Of a stretch of DNA of 6,210 nucleotides, positions 1 to 6,210 are shown in pieces. The notes beneath the pieces were generated by a model. That model saw only the letters and a program-made list of their open reading frames with translations, was not told where the DNA came from and did not search any database. This stretch comes from Dysgonamonadaceae bacterium (GTDB taxonomy: Bacteria; Bacteroidota; Bacteroidia; Bacteroidales; Azobacteroidaceae). Within the stretch, counting starts at the first letter, position 1. Each line of letters starts with the position of its first letter. Location: assembly GCA_031282925.1 (NCBI GenBank), contig JAITCT010000341.1:1-6210 (forward strand), read 5' to 3'. Made by a program: the position numbers and the translations under genes.

Positions 1-1664
1 AAACGGCTTCTCCTGTCCCGAATGTTGGCGAGACATGGAAATTTCTTGAACTGCAACATCATCCGAATTGTATTTTAGCTTCGTCCTGCGACGGTTTTTT
101 CCTGATGAAGAAAGAAGGCGGTCAATGGAAATTTTCCCATTATATTGACGGGTTCAACCACTCGGACGGAATGTTTGAAGAAGATTCGTCCGGAATTATT
201 TGGTTTTGCCATTGGATGAAAGGTCTTTACAAACTCATGTTCAACAGTGGCAAGACCCGCTTTTCGGTTGAGCAGTTCGGCACGGACAAAGGACTTTACA
301 GCAACCGGAACAATGTGTTGGCTAAAATTGACGGCGAAATTATCATCTCGGGCAAAGGAGGATTTTTTCGCTACAACCCCCAACACAGCCGTATGGAACA
401 TGCCGAAGATTTTGAATCACAATTTGGGATGCAGGCTCATTCTCTGCGGTTTATGCAAATGCCTTCGGGTGAGGTCTGGTGCCTGTCGCCCGATTATTGC
501 GCTATCGGCATGAAAGAAAAAAACGGGAAATACAGGGTAGAGCAGCCCTTGTTTTTTCCCTGTCTGAAAAATAATCTGATTCCCGGATTTGAACATTTCA
601 ATCCCATTGATTCGTCCAACATCCTGATTAGCACGGAAAATGGCTTCGCGTGGTTTGACAGGCAACGCGCCAAAGCCTCGCCTGATTTACCGCAGTCTTT
701 CCAAATCACGATCCAAAAAGTGTTCCTGACGAATGAAAAAGATTCGCTCGTATCGGGCTATTTGTCGCAACAGCATCAAATTCCGGCGTTTGATTATAAA
801 AATAATTCCATCCGGTTTGAATATACGGCGCCGGAATATCGCGGCGAATGTGTGGTAACTTACAGTTTCCGGCTTGAGCATTTCGATTCCGGCTGGTCGG
901 CCTGGTCGAAAAGCAATTTCAAAGCCTATACCAAACTGCCCAAAGGCAATTACACTTTCCGCGTACGGGCGCAAAACGATTTGGAGGAAAATATTGTGGA
1001 AACCGCTTATCAATTTACGATTTTGCCGCCGTGGTATGAAAGCCTTTGGGCGATTCCGATTTATATTGTGTTCCTGACCGGCATTGCTATGCTATTAATC
1101 AAATATATATGCAACAAATCGAAAGAAAGCGCACACGAAATAGAAAGCAAAAAAGAAGAGAAGGCACAGGAAAAAGAAAAGGAAATCGTATCCCTGAAAA
1201 ATAAACTACAACACGAACTGCGGCATAAATCGCAGGAATTGGCCAATTCAACAATGAATGTTATCCGGAAAAACGAGATTTTACTCGAATTAAACAAAAT
1301 CATCGAAAACGTATATGAAGATATGAAGAAACCGGACGCTCTTCCGGCAATTACTAAGCGCCTGCAAACCATGCAACAGGAGATTCAACAAAACATCGAA
1401 CATGACGATAACTGGAAAAAATTTGCCGAAAATTTCGATCTAATTTATGAAAACTACCTCAAACGCCTGAAAGAACGATTTCCCAATCTCACGAAAAACG
1501 ATTTACGTCTCTGCGCTTACTTAAAAATGGGGCTGAGTTCAAAGGACATGGCGCCGTTGCTCAATGTTTCCTACCGTAGCGTGGAGATGTGCCGCTACCG
1601 CATTCGCCAAAAGATGGAATTGGCGCGAGATGTGAATTTGACGGATTTTTTGCAGGGATTTTAA
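1..1664 (+). CDS. Membrane one-component regulator: propeller remnant, Y_Y_Y domain, TM helix, coiled coil, LuxR-like HTH (5' partial)
   Basis: The reading frame is open from base 3 with no stop, so the gene enters from the left; the ATG at 105 is internal. 553 residues are visible (residue 1 = codon at 3-5). The first ~220 contain degenerate propeller-type repeats such as SSGIIWFCHWMKGLYKL. Residues ~272-339 form a Y_Y_Y (triple tyrosine) domain with GWSAWS and LPKGNYTFRVRAQND. PPWYESLW leads into one membrane helix at ~347-369, then a Lys/Glu-rich coiled coil at ~373-440. Residues ~494-541 (LTKNDLRLCAYLKMGLSSKDMAPLLNVS...) form a LuxR/GerE-like helix-turn-helix. No histidine kinase or receiver domain is visible in this part. 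By family analogy the periplasmic propeller senses a ligand and the cytoplasmic HTH controls transcription; ligand and targets are unknown. It is convergent with everything to its right. Confidence 0.9.
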   Translation, partial: TASPVPNVGETWKFLELQHHPNCILASSCDGFFLMKKEGGQWKFSHYIDGFNHSDGMFEEDSSGIIWFCHWMKGLYKLMFNSGKTRFSVEQFGTDKGLYSNRNNVLAKIDGEIIISGKGGFFRYNPQHSRMEHAEDFESQFGMQAHSLRFMQMPSGEVWCLSPDYCAIGMKEKNGKYRVEQPLFFPCLKNNLIPGFEHFNPIDSSNILISTENGFAWFDRQRAKASPDLPQSFQITIQKVFLTNEKDSLVSGYLSQQHQIPAFDYKNNSIRFEYTAPEYRGECVVTYSFRLEHFDSGWSAWSKSNFKAYTKLPKGNYTFRVRAQNDLEENIVETAYQFTILPPWYESLWAIPIYIVFLTGIAMLLIKYICNKSKESAHEIESKKEEKAQEKEKEIVSLKNKLQHELRHKSQELANSTMNVIRKNEILLELNKIIENVYEDMKKPDALPAITKRLQTMQQEIQQNIEHDDNWKKFAENFDLIYENYLKRLKERFPNLTKNDLRLCAYLKMGLSSKDMAPLLNVSYRSVEMCRYRIRQKMELARDVNLTDFLQGF

Positions 1665-1673
1665 GCACCCTTC

Positions 1674-1703
1674 TATCCGCCACAACCGTTACGGATATTT
1701 TTT
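1674..1703 (+). terminator. Possible rho-independent terminator after the regulator gene
   Basis: Ten bases past the regulator stop, TATCCG (1674-1679) pairs with CGGATA (1692-1697) across a 12-base loop, followed directly by six T (1698-1703). The position is right, but the stem is only 6 bp and the loop is long, so this is a weak candidate. On the minus strand the same hairpin lacks a T run, so it would not serve the opposing genes. Confidence 0.4.
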
Positions 1704-1790
1704 ATATACTTAAAAGAGAGAAATTAGAGACTTTCAAATATCTTAAAGAATTATTGGAAATAACAGACGCTTTAAATATAGAAAACCTTT

Positions 1791-2353
1791 TTAAAAAGAA
1801 CGACCCAATTCCTCCATCCTGCACCCGACGTCCTTGCCTGAAAAAGCAATACCCAAAAGAATCACCCTTCCCGTACAGGAATTATAATACCTGCGGTCGT
1901 GTATTTGCGCCATTGCCTCCTTGAGCAGGAGGTCTGTCTTTTTTTCGGCATGGTATTTTATCTCGGCGATAACAGTCAGTCCGGGTTGTTCCCAGACAGC
2001 GTCCGCACGTCCGCTCTCTTCGTGTATTTTGAAGCCCAGCAGACGCATCCATATCAGCATCATTGTATGATATAGGCCTCGTCGGTGCGGTGAAGCTCAT
2101 AAGGAACCGTAGCAATCATGACTTCGAGACTGTCGGCAAAACCGGCTTTGTCGCAGTTTTTGATCTGCTGTTCCATGGTCCGGCGCAAATTATCAACCTG
2201 ATAGCTGGGATATTTGCCATAAGCTTCCAGCAAGCATGTCAGGAATGCCTTATTTACTTCCGAATTAGGAATGCCGAGCGTATAGAGTGGGCTTTCGTCA
2301 GTCATATCTATCTGTTTGATGGTCAGGTAACCGGTCTGGAACAGCAAAGGCAC
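1791..2353 (-). other. C-terminal PD-(D/E)XK nuclease-like region of the broken gene, in two frames
   Basis: One frame (2353-2060) encodes VPLLFQTGYLTIKQ through to PYELHRTDEAY, the linker typical of AAA-ATPase-like nuclease proteins. After a one-base loss the next frame (2063-1791) encodes MMLIWMRLLGFKIHEESGRADAVW ... TVIAEIKYHAEKK and VGCRMEEL. The Asp of GRAD and the Glu and Lys of AEIK match the three active-site positions of the PD-(D/E)XK fold, so the catalytic signature survives although the gene is broken. The first frame ends in TGA overlapping the ATG at 2063 (an ATGA overlap). Whether any product is made cannot be told from sequence. Confidence 0.7.
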
Positions 2354-2574
2354 CTCGTTCTATGTCCGGCGGATTATATCCTTTCAATGTAATTTCGTCG
2401 ACAATCAATGGTTTCAGTACGATATCCGTGCGATTACGCCGTTGAATAGCATCTATCAAGAAAGTAGGTGTACCGGTGTCAAACCAGTAGCCGGTAAAAC
2501 GCCGGTGATAAAAAAACATCAGTGTTGAAAATGGATTGTATATGGCGGTTTTTCCGTCCCATGTATAACCATTA

Positions 2575-3186
2575 TACCAGTAGCGGATTCGATCCAGTAA
2601 ATGCTCTTTTGTTACCTTTAAATACCCAGCGGTACTGTCAATATGGTCGGAAAAGTTACTTTCCAATTCTTCCTGCGTGTATCCGCATATCGAAGCGAAC
2701 CGTTCATGTAAGGTAATATCGTTCAGGTAGTTTCAAGCTGAAAAGACGGACAATCTCGAAAATTTGGATACGCCGGTCAGGAAAAGGAACTGCAAATGTT
2801 CGTCGGAACCTTTCAGCACCTGGTAAAAATCATGGATTGCCGTCCGGACAGCATCCAATTGAGAATCGAAAAGATGGCTTGTAACCGGTTTGTCGTATTC
2901 GTCAATCAGCACGACTGTTTTTTGACCGGTTTTTTCATGTAAGGCACGAATCAATTCTCTAAAACGGTCTGGAGCCGATTCTTCCGTTAATATAACCTGA
3001 TAATTTTTGGCAAGCTCTTGCAGATAACCCACCAAACTGATTTCCATTTTTTTCCGGAGTGGAATGGTCTATCAGCGTCCAGTCAATCCGAATAATCGGA
3101 TACTGTTGCGACCAGTCCCATTTATCGTAAATATAAAGACCCTCGAATAATTCTTTTTTCCCTTTGAAAAACGCTTCCAAAGTGCT
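2575..3186 (-). repeat. Direct tandem repeat, left copy (612 bp) of the ATPase core segment
   Basis: This stretch aligns end to end with 3187-3796 in the same orientation. Each unit begins (plus strand) with TACCAGTARCG followed by a near-identical GATTCGAT-CAGTAAATGCTC stretch and ends with GCTTCCAAAGTGCT just before the next TACCAGTAACG. The two-base length difference from the right copy is explained by one extra C near 3160 and one extra T in 3047-3053. Identity by eye is above 90% except at about 2941-3053. Confidence 0.85.
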
Positions 3187-3952
3187 TACCAGTAACGGAT
3201 TCGATACAGTAAATGCTCTTTTGTTACCTTTAAATACTCGGCGGTACTGTCAATATGGTCGGAAAAGTTACTTTCCAATTCTTCCTGCGTATATCCGCAT
3301 ATCGAAGCAAACTGTTCATGTAAAGTAATATCATTCAAATGATTCAATGCTGAAAAAACGGACAGCCCTGAAAATTTGGATACGCCGGTCAGGAAAAGGA
3401 ATTGCAAATGCTCGTCGGAACCTTTCAGTACCTGGTAAAAATCATGCACTGCCGTCCGGACAGCATCCAACTGAGAATCAAAAAGATGACTTGTAACCGG
3501 TTTGTCGTATTCATCAATCAGCACAACTGCTTTTTTGCCGGTTTTCTTATGCAAAAGTATTATCAAATCATCAAAGCAATCGGGTGCAGTTTTTCCTTGA
3601 AGCGTTATTTCATATATTTCTGCAATATTGCGCAAATACCGGCACAAGCTGTCTGTTATTCTTTCCGGCGTAGAATGGTCTATCAGCGTCCAGTCAATCC
3701 GGACAACCGGATACTGTTGCGACCAGTCCCATTTATCATAAATATAAAGACCCTCGAATAAGTCTTTTTTCCTTTGAAAAGCGCTTCCAAAGTGCTTACC
3801 AGTAACGATTTCCCAAACCGGCGCGGACGGGCGAGAAAATAAATCCTTCCATCCGCAACCATGCGGTAAATATGATCGGTTTTATCCACATACACACAGT
3901 TTGTGCTGCGTAACGTCTCAAACGATTGTGTTCCTATCGGCAATTTTTTCAT
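3186..3952 (-). pseudogene. Broken AAA-ATPase-like gene, upstream part (N-terminus and ATPase core only)
   Basis: The ATG at 3952 opens a canonical AAA-ATPase-like N-terminus: LPIGTQSFETLR, CVYVDKTDHIYRMV, then YFLARPRRFGKSLLVSTLEA, whose RRFGKS (about residues 44-49) is the family's Walker A-like loop. After residue 63 (FKGKK) one base is missing: CC at 3771-3772 where the other copy has CCC. The frame therefore runs into a stop at 3683. In the shifted frame the protein resumes with LFEGLYIYDKWDWSQQYP and continues through the Walker B-like AVVLIDEYDKPVTSHLFDS to HLLYRIRYW. There it hits TAA (3186-3188), because the sequence jumps into the Walker A region of another copy. The expected YNGYTWDG continuation and nuclease domain are missing from this copy. 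The start lies 25 bp after the lepB stop on the same strand, with no Shine-Dalgarno sequence, so expression would probably come from dapB-lepB run-through. Confidence 0.85.
3187..3796 (-). repeat. Direct tandem repeat, right copy (610 bp) of the ATPase core segment
   Basis: This is the partner of the unit at 2575-3186. It encodes the same protein segment, from LEALFKGKK to HLLYRIRYW. It differs most at about 3553-3662, where the encoded LCRYLRNIAEIYEITLQGKTAPDCF replaces VGYLQELAKNYQVILTEESAPDRF of the left copy. A third occurrence of the boundary word TACCAGTAACG at 3797-3807 marks the right end. Confidence 0.85.
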
Positions 3953-3977
3953 AACATATCTATTTTACCGGAAAAAT

Positions 3978-5387
3978 TTATTGACATCTGCTTAAAATAC
4001 GTTTCCACCGGATTTTGCCGTTGAACCACCCCCGATCTTCATCCAGCGACAGCCAAATCATGACCGGTTTGCCGACAACATGGTCTTCCGGTACAAATCC
4101 CCAGGAACGGGAATCCCGCGAATTGTGACGGTTGTCGCCCATCATAAAATAATAATCGTATTTGAACGTATAACTGTCCGCCGCTTCCCCGTTGATTAAT
4201 ATCTGCTTCCCGTTTTTCTGCAAAGTATTGCCTTCATAATTGACAATACAGTGGGAATAAAGAGCCAGGTTTTTTTCATCCAGATGAACAGCAGTTCCTT
4301 TTTTCGGAATCCACAGAGGGCCGTAATTGTCGCGCGACCATCCGAAATCGGCATTGTAAGGATAAATATCATCCGAAGGGCCGAAAAACTCAGGATATTT
4401 TTCCAGTAATTCATCCGTTTCGAGATGAATTGACCGGCACAGTTTACCTTTTTGCAATTTGCGTACGCCTTCCTGCGTTAAAGGCAACAAATAAACCGGA
4501 TTGAATAAGCCGTTTTCATTCCTTTGAATGCCTATCCCTTCTAGCAAGACCGCATTGCCTACCATGTGGAAATCTCCGGTTCGTACATCCAGCATACGGA
4601 ACATTTTATCGTTCCACAATTCGCCGTTGGTTTCCACAAAGTAGTTGAACTGAGCTTTTTCCGGCAGAGCCTGTTGCAGGCCGTTGATGTATATTTCATT
4701 ATTAATGATTTGCAAATTATCGCCTGGCATACCCACGCATCTTTTCACGTAATTTTCGCGGCGGTCAACCGGACGGTAGATGATTTTCCCATACCACGCT
4801 TCGCCGGAATGGAGCGTTTCTTTTCCGATTTTTTTTGCTAAATAATAATAGTCGGGATTTTCCATTTTCAGGGCAACCGTATCGCCGGCAGGGAAATTAA
4901 ATACTACAATGTCGTTTCGTTTGATGCTGCCGAAACCTTTCAATCGCTTGTAATCCCACTTCGGCCACTCAATATACGATTTGGTATTGATGATGGGCAA
5001 TGTGTGCTGGGCCAGGGGAAAGGATAAGGGCGTATTGGGAACGCGAGGTCCGTAACTCAGTTTGCTTACAAAAAGGTAATCGCCCACCAGCAATGTTTTT
5101 TCAAGCGATGAGGAGGGAATTTTATAATTCTGGAAAACAAACAGGTTAATCAAATAGACCGCAACCAGGGCAAAAACGATGGCGTCGACCCATTCGGCCA
5201 CTTTTCGCGCAACAGGATTTTTGGCGTTTTTCCATGCTCCCCACGGAATTAATCCTGAAATGTAAATATCAAATATTACCGGTATACCCAGCAGCAGCCA
5301 GTAATTTCCGTCCCACACGATAAACAGGATATAAAGTAATGCGACACAGGCAAAGAACAGCCATTGTTTTTTTGTTGCTTTTCTCAT
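3978..5387 (-). CDS. lepB: Signal peptidase I (S26 family), long Bacteroidetes type
   Basis: This inner-membrane serine/lysine-dyad protease removes signal peptides from Sec- and Tat-exported proteins. The 469-residue product has hydrophobic segments at about 8-25, 28-48 and 66-86. The serine box follows: KIPSSSLEKTLLVGDYLFVSKLSYG, with Ser94 the likely nucleophile by alignment with the SGSM motif. The lysine box is YVKRCVGMPGD, with Lys215 the likely general base. The final box GDNRHNSRDSR lies at 417-427, followed by WGFVPEDHVVGKP. The roughly 200 residues between the lysine and final boxes are far longer than in E. coli LepB, as is usual for Bacteroidetes homologs. All catalytic boxes are present and the frame is intact. 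The ATG at 5387 is preceded by an A-rich leader without Shine-Dalgarno. It lies 12 bp downstream of dapB, so co-transcription is likely. Confidence 0.96.
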   Translation of the reverse strand: MRKATKKQWLFFACVALLYILFIVWDGNYWLLLGIPVIFDIYISGLIPWGAWKNAKNPVARKVAEWVDAIVFALVAVYLINLFVFQNYKIPSSSLEKTLLVGDYLFVSKLSYGPRVPNTPLSFPLAQHTLPIINTKSYIEWPKWDYKRLKGFGSIKRNDIVVFNFPAGDTVALKMENPDYYYLAKKIGKETLHSGEAWYGKIIYRPVDRRENYVKRCVGMPGDNLQIINNEIYINGLQQALPEKAQFNYFVETNGELWNDKMFRMLDVRTGDFHMVGNAVLLEGIGIQRNENGLFNPVYLLPLTQEGVRKLQKGKLCRSIHLETDELLEKYPEFFGPSDDIYPYNADFGWSRDNYGPLWIPKKGTAVHLDEKNLALYSHCIVNYEGNTLQKNGKQILINGEAADSYTFKYDYYFMMGDNRHNSRDSRSWGFVPEDHVVGKPVMIWLSLDEDRGWFNGKIRWKRILSRCQ

Positions 5388-5399
5388 CTTATTTTTTTA

Positions 5400-6116
5400 T
5401 TAAAAATTCAACATATCGTTCATTGTTAAAAACCCTTTTTTCCCTTTTACAAATTCGGCGGCCAAAACAGCGCCAAGCGCAAAACCTTTCCTGTTTTTGG
5501 CGTCATGCCTGATGCTGATGACGTCTGCTTCCGATTCGTAAAAAATTTCGTGAATACCGACAACTTCGCCTTTCCTTTCGGAATGAATCGCCAAATCGCC
5601 GGCGCCGCTTCCGGCCGCTTCTTTCCACTGTTTTTTCCGGTTGATATTTTCCAGAATGTCTTCGGCCAGAGTAATGCCCGTTCCGCTCGGCGCATCCAAC
5701 TTGTGAATGTGGTGGATTTCCTCCATCCTGACGTCATAATTCGGGAAGTTGTTCATCAGTTTTGCCAGATACCGGTTGACGGCGAAGAAGATATTAACGC
5801 CTATACTGAAGTTGGAGGCATAAAAAAAAGTTTTATGTCCGGTTTCACAGATTTTTTTTACTTCGTTGAGCCGGTTCAGCCAGCCGGTTGTTCCCGTTAC
5901 TACCGGAATATTTCTTTCAAAACATTTTTGATAATTGCCGAAAGCGCTCTGAGGCAGGGAAAATTCAATCGCCGCTTCGGCAGAAAGAAACTGTGGAGAA
6001 TCAAAGTCTTCCGGATTGGAAACGTCAATGATGGAAACGATTTCGTGCATTCGTTCCAAAGCTGTTTGTTCGATTTCGCGGCCCATTTTTCCGTAGCCGA
6101 TTAATGCTATTTTCAT
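5400..6116 (-). CDS. dapB: 4-hydroxy-tetrahydrodipicolinate reductase
   Basis: DapB is the cytoplasmic NAD(P)H-dependent reductase that makes tetrahydrodipicolinate on the lysine/meso-diaminopimelate pathway, supplying peptidoglycan and lysine. The 238-residue product begins MKIALIGYGKMG, whose GYGKMG (7-12) is the Rossmann nucleotide-binding loop. GTTGW lies at 75-79 and ASNFSIGVNIF at 100-110. The catalytic stretch HHIHKLDAPSGTG starts at 135: His135/His136 and Lys139 match E. coli His159/His160 and Lys163. The C-terminal FALGAVLAAEFVKGKKGFLTMNDML is also typical. It is shorter than E. coli DapB (273) but complete. I chose the ATG at 6116, because the in-frame TTG at 6146 would add ten residues ahead of the conserved MKIALIGYG and lies inside the predicted promoter's -7 box. 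It probably heads the dapB-lepB operon. Confidence 0.96.
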   Translation of the reverse strand: MKIALIGYGKMGREIEQTALERMHEIVSIIDVSNPEDFDSPQFLSAEAAIEFSLPQSAFGNYQKCFERNIPVVTGTTGWLNRLNEVKKICETGHKTFFYASNFSIGVNIFFAVNRYLAKLMNNFPNYDVRMEEIHHIHKLDAPSGTGITLAEDILENINRKKQWKEAAGSGAGDLAIHSERKGEVVGIHEIFYESEADVISIRHDAKNRKGFALGAVLAAEFVKGKKGFLTMNDMLNF

Positions 6117-6143
6117 GTGGATGTATTCAAAACAATTTGCCTG

Positions 6144-6174
6144 CAAATGTAGTTAAAATATATGGTTATTTCAA
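6144..6174 (-). promoter_or_regulatory. Bacteroidetes-type promoter for dapB-lepB
   Basis: On the minus strand TTG (6174-6172) is followed after 20 bases by TACATTTG (6151-6144), a full match to the Bacteroidetes -7 consensus TAnnTTTG at a normal distance from the -33 TTG. Transcription would start near 6136, leaving a leader of about 20 bases before the dapB ATG at 6116. The -33 element is ATTG rather than TTTG. Confidence 0.6.
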
Positions 6175-6210
6175 TGAGTAAGGTATAAAATTAATTTTTT
6201 TCGCCAAAAC

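Larger units (their letters stand above)
1791..3197 (-). pseudogene. Broken AAA-ATPase-like / PD-(D/E)XK nuclease gene, downstream part (lacks its own N-terminus)
   Basis: Read from 3197 leftwards, this starts inside the ATPase domain just after where Walker A should be (LLVSTLEAFFKGKKELFEGLYIYDKWDWSQQYP). It continues through the Walker B-like VVLIDEYDKPVTSHLFDS, the SGLSVFSA-type core, RIRYWYNGYTWDG, LLFQTGYLTI and a C-terminal PD-(D/E)XK domain, ending at a plausible natural stop at 1791. Four lesions break it: one extra A in a seven-A run (plus-strand T at 3047-3053); an in-frame TGA at 2733-2735 where the other copy has TTG (Leu); one extra G at 2353-2354, between DIER and VPLLF; and one missing T near 2070-2074, where AYYHTMM is expected. 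Walker A is absent because the region fuses to another copy at 3187-3197. The family is multicopy in Bacteroidetes with no firmly known role. It could also be read as the 3' half of one gene carrying an internal duplication. Confidence 0.85.

Noticed and set aside
1704..1790. AT-rich stretch between the regulator and the nuclease remnant, including CTTTTTAAAAAG near 1788-1799
   Set aside because: I see no tRNA-like fold, coding frame or convincing minus-strand terminator; the short A/T palindrome is not informative alone.
1589..1924. 111-codon plus-strand frame running from the regulator's end into the intergenic region
   Set aside because: It overlaps the HTH coding sequence out of frame and then runs antisense to the nuclease remnant; no recognisable protein features.
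3047..3053. Programmed frameshifting at the seven-A run
   Set aside because: The run could permit slippage, but the same gene carries a TGA, a junction stop and other indels, so decay is the simpler explanation.
3402..3761. 119-codon plus-strand frame opposite the ATPase repeat
   Set aside because: It is the complement of the recognisable ATPase core and its composition is that of a shadow frame.
2575..3796. Possible CRISPR, transposon or phage repeat structure
   Set aside because: Only two long direct copies exist, they encode an ATPase segment, and there are no inverted ends, target duplications, spacers or transposase.
3958..3976. TTTTACCGGAAAA near-palindrome after lepB as a terminator
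   Set aside because: The pairing is interrupted by an A-A mismatch and leaves no room for a loop; no T run follows a usable stem.
5505..6104. 199-codon open frame on the plus strand opposite dapB
   Set aside because: It is antisense to a clear dapB with all family motifs; the translation resembles no family I recognise and is a frame shadow.

Overview
The window looks like chromosomal DNA from a member of the Bacteroidetes, most likely a Bacteroidales-type animal or gut-associated lineage. Four things point there: a propeller/Y_Y_Y/HTH membrane regulator, an AAA-ATPase-like/PD-(D/E)XK gene of the kind that is multicopy in that phylum, a long signal peptidase I with large insertions, and a promoter matching the Bacteroidetes TTG ... 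TAnnTTTG pattern with no Shine-Dalgarno sequences. The assignment rests on family knowledge and reading by eye; no database search was possible.

Layout. Positions 1-1664 (+) hold the 3' part of a one-component sensor/regulator: propeller remnant, triple-tyrosine domain, one membrane helix, coiled coil, C-terminal helix-turn-helix. Its start lies outside the window. A possible terminator follows at 1674-1703, then AT-rich DNA without a gene to 1790. Positions 1791-3952 (-) are wreckage of AAA-ATPase-like/PD-(D/E)XK genes: a head-to-tail chimera containing two diverged copies of a roughly 611-bp ATPase segment, broken by four single-base frameshifts, one in-frame TGA and a stop at the copy junction. 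Positions 3978-5387 (-) hold an intact signal peptidase I gene (lepB), and 5400-6116 (-) an intact dihydrodipicolinate reductase gene (dapB). A good Bacteroidetes promoter sits at 6144-6174, just upstream of dapB.

How they work together. dapB and lepB are 12 bp apart on the same strand and are probably one transcript starting near 6136. DapB supplies the lysine/meso-diaminopimelate pathway for peptidoglycan, and LepB cleaves signal peptides from exported proteins, so both are housekeeping cell-envelope functions. The broken ATPase/nuclease region lies 25 bp downstream of lepB on the same strand and would be read by run-through. The regulator is convergent and has no obvious functional link to the others.

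The most interesting part is the broken region. The copy junction falls exactly at an 11-bp shared sequence. The two copies are more than 90% alike by eye except for one patch of about 110 bp where only about half the bases match, which looks like recombination or diversification among family paralogs. No clearly new biological system is evident in the window.
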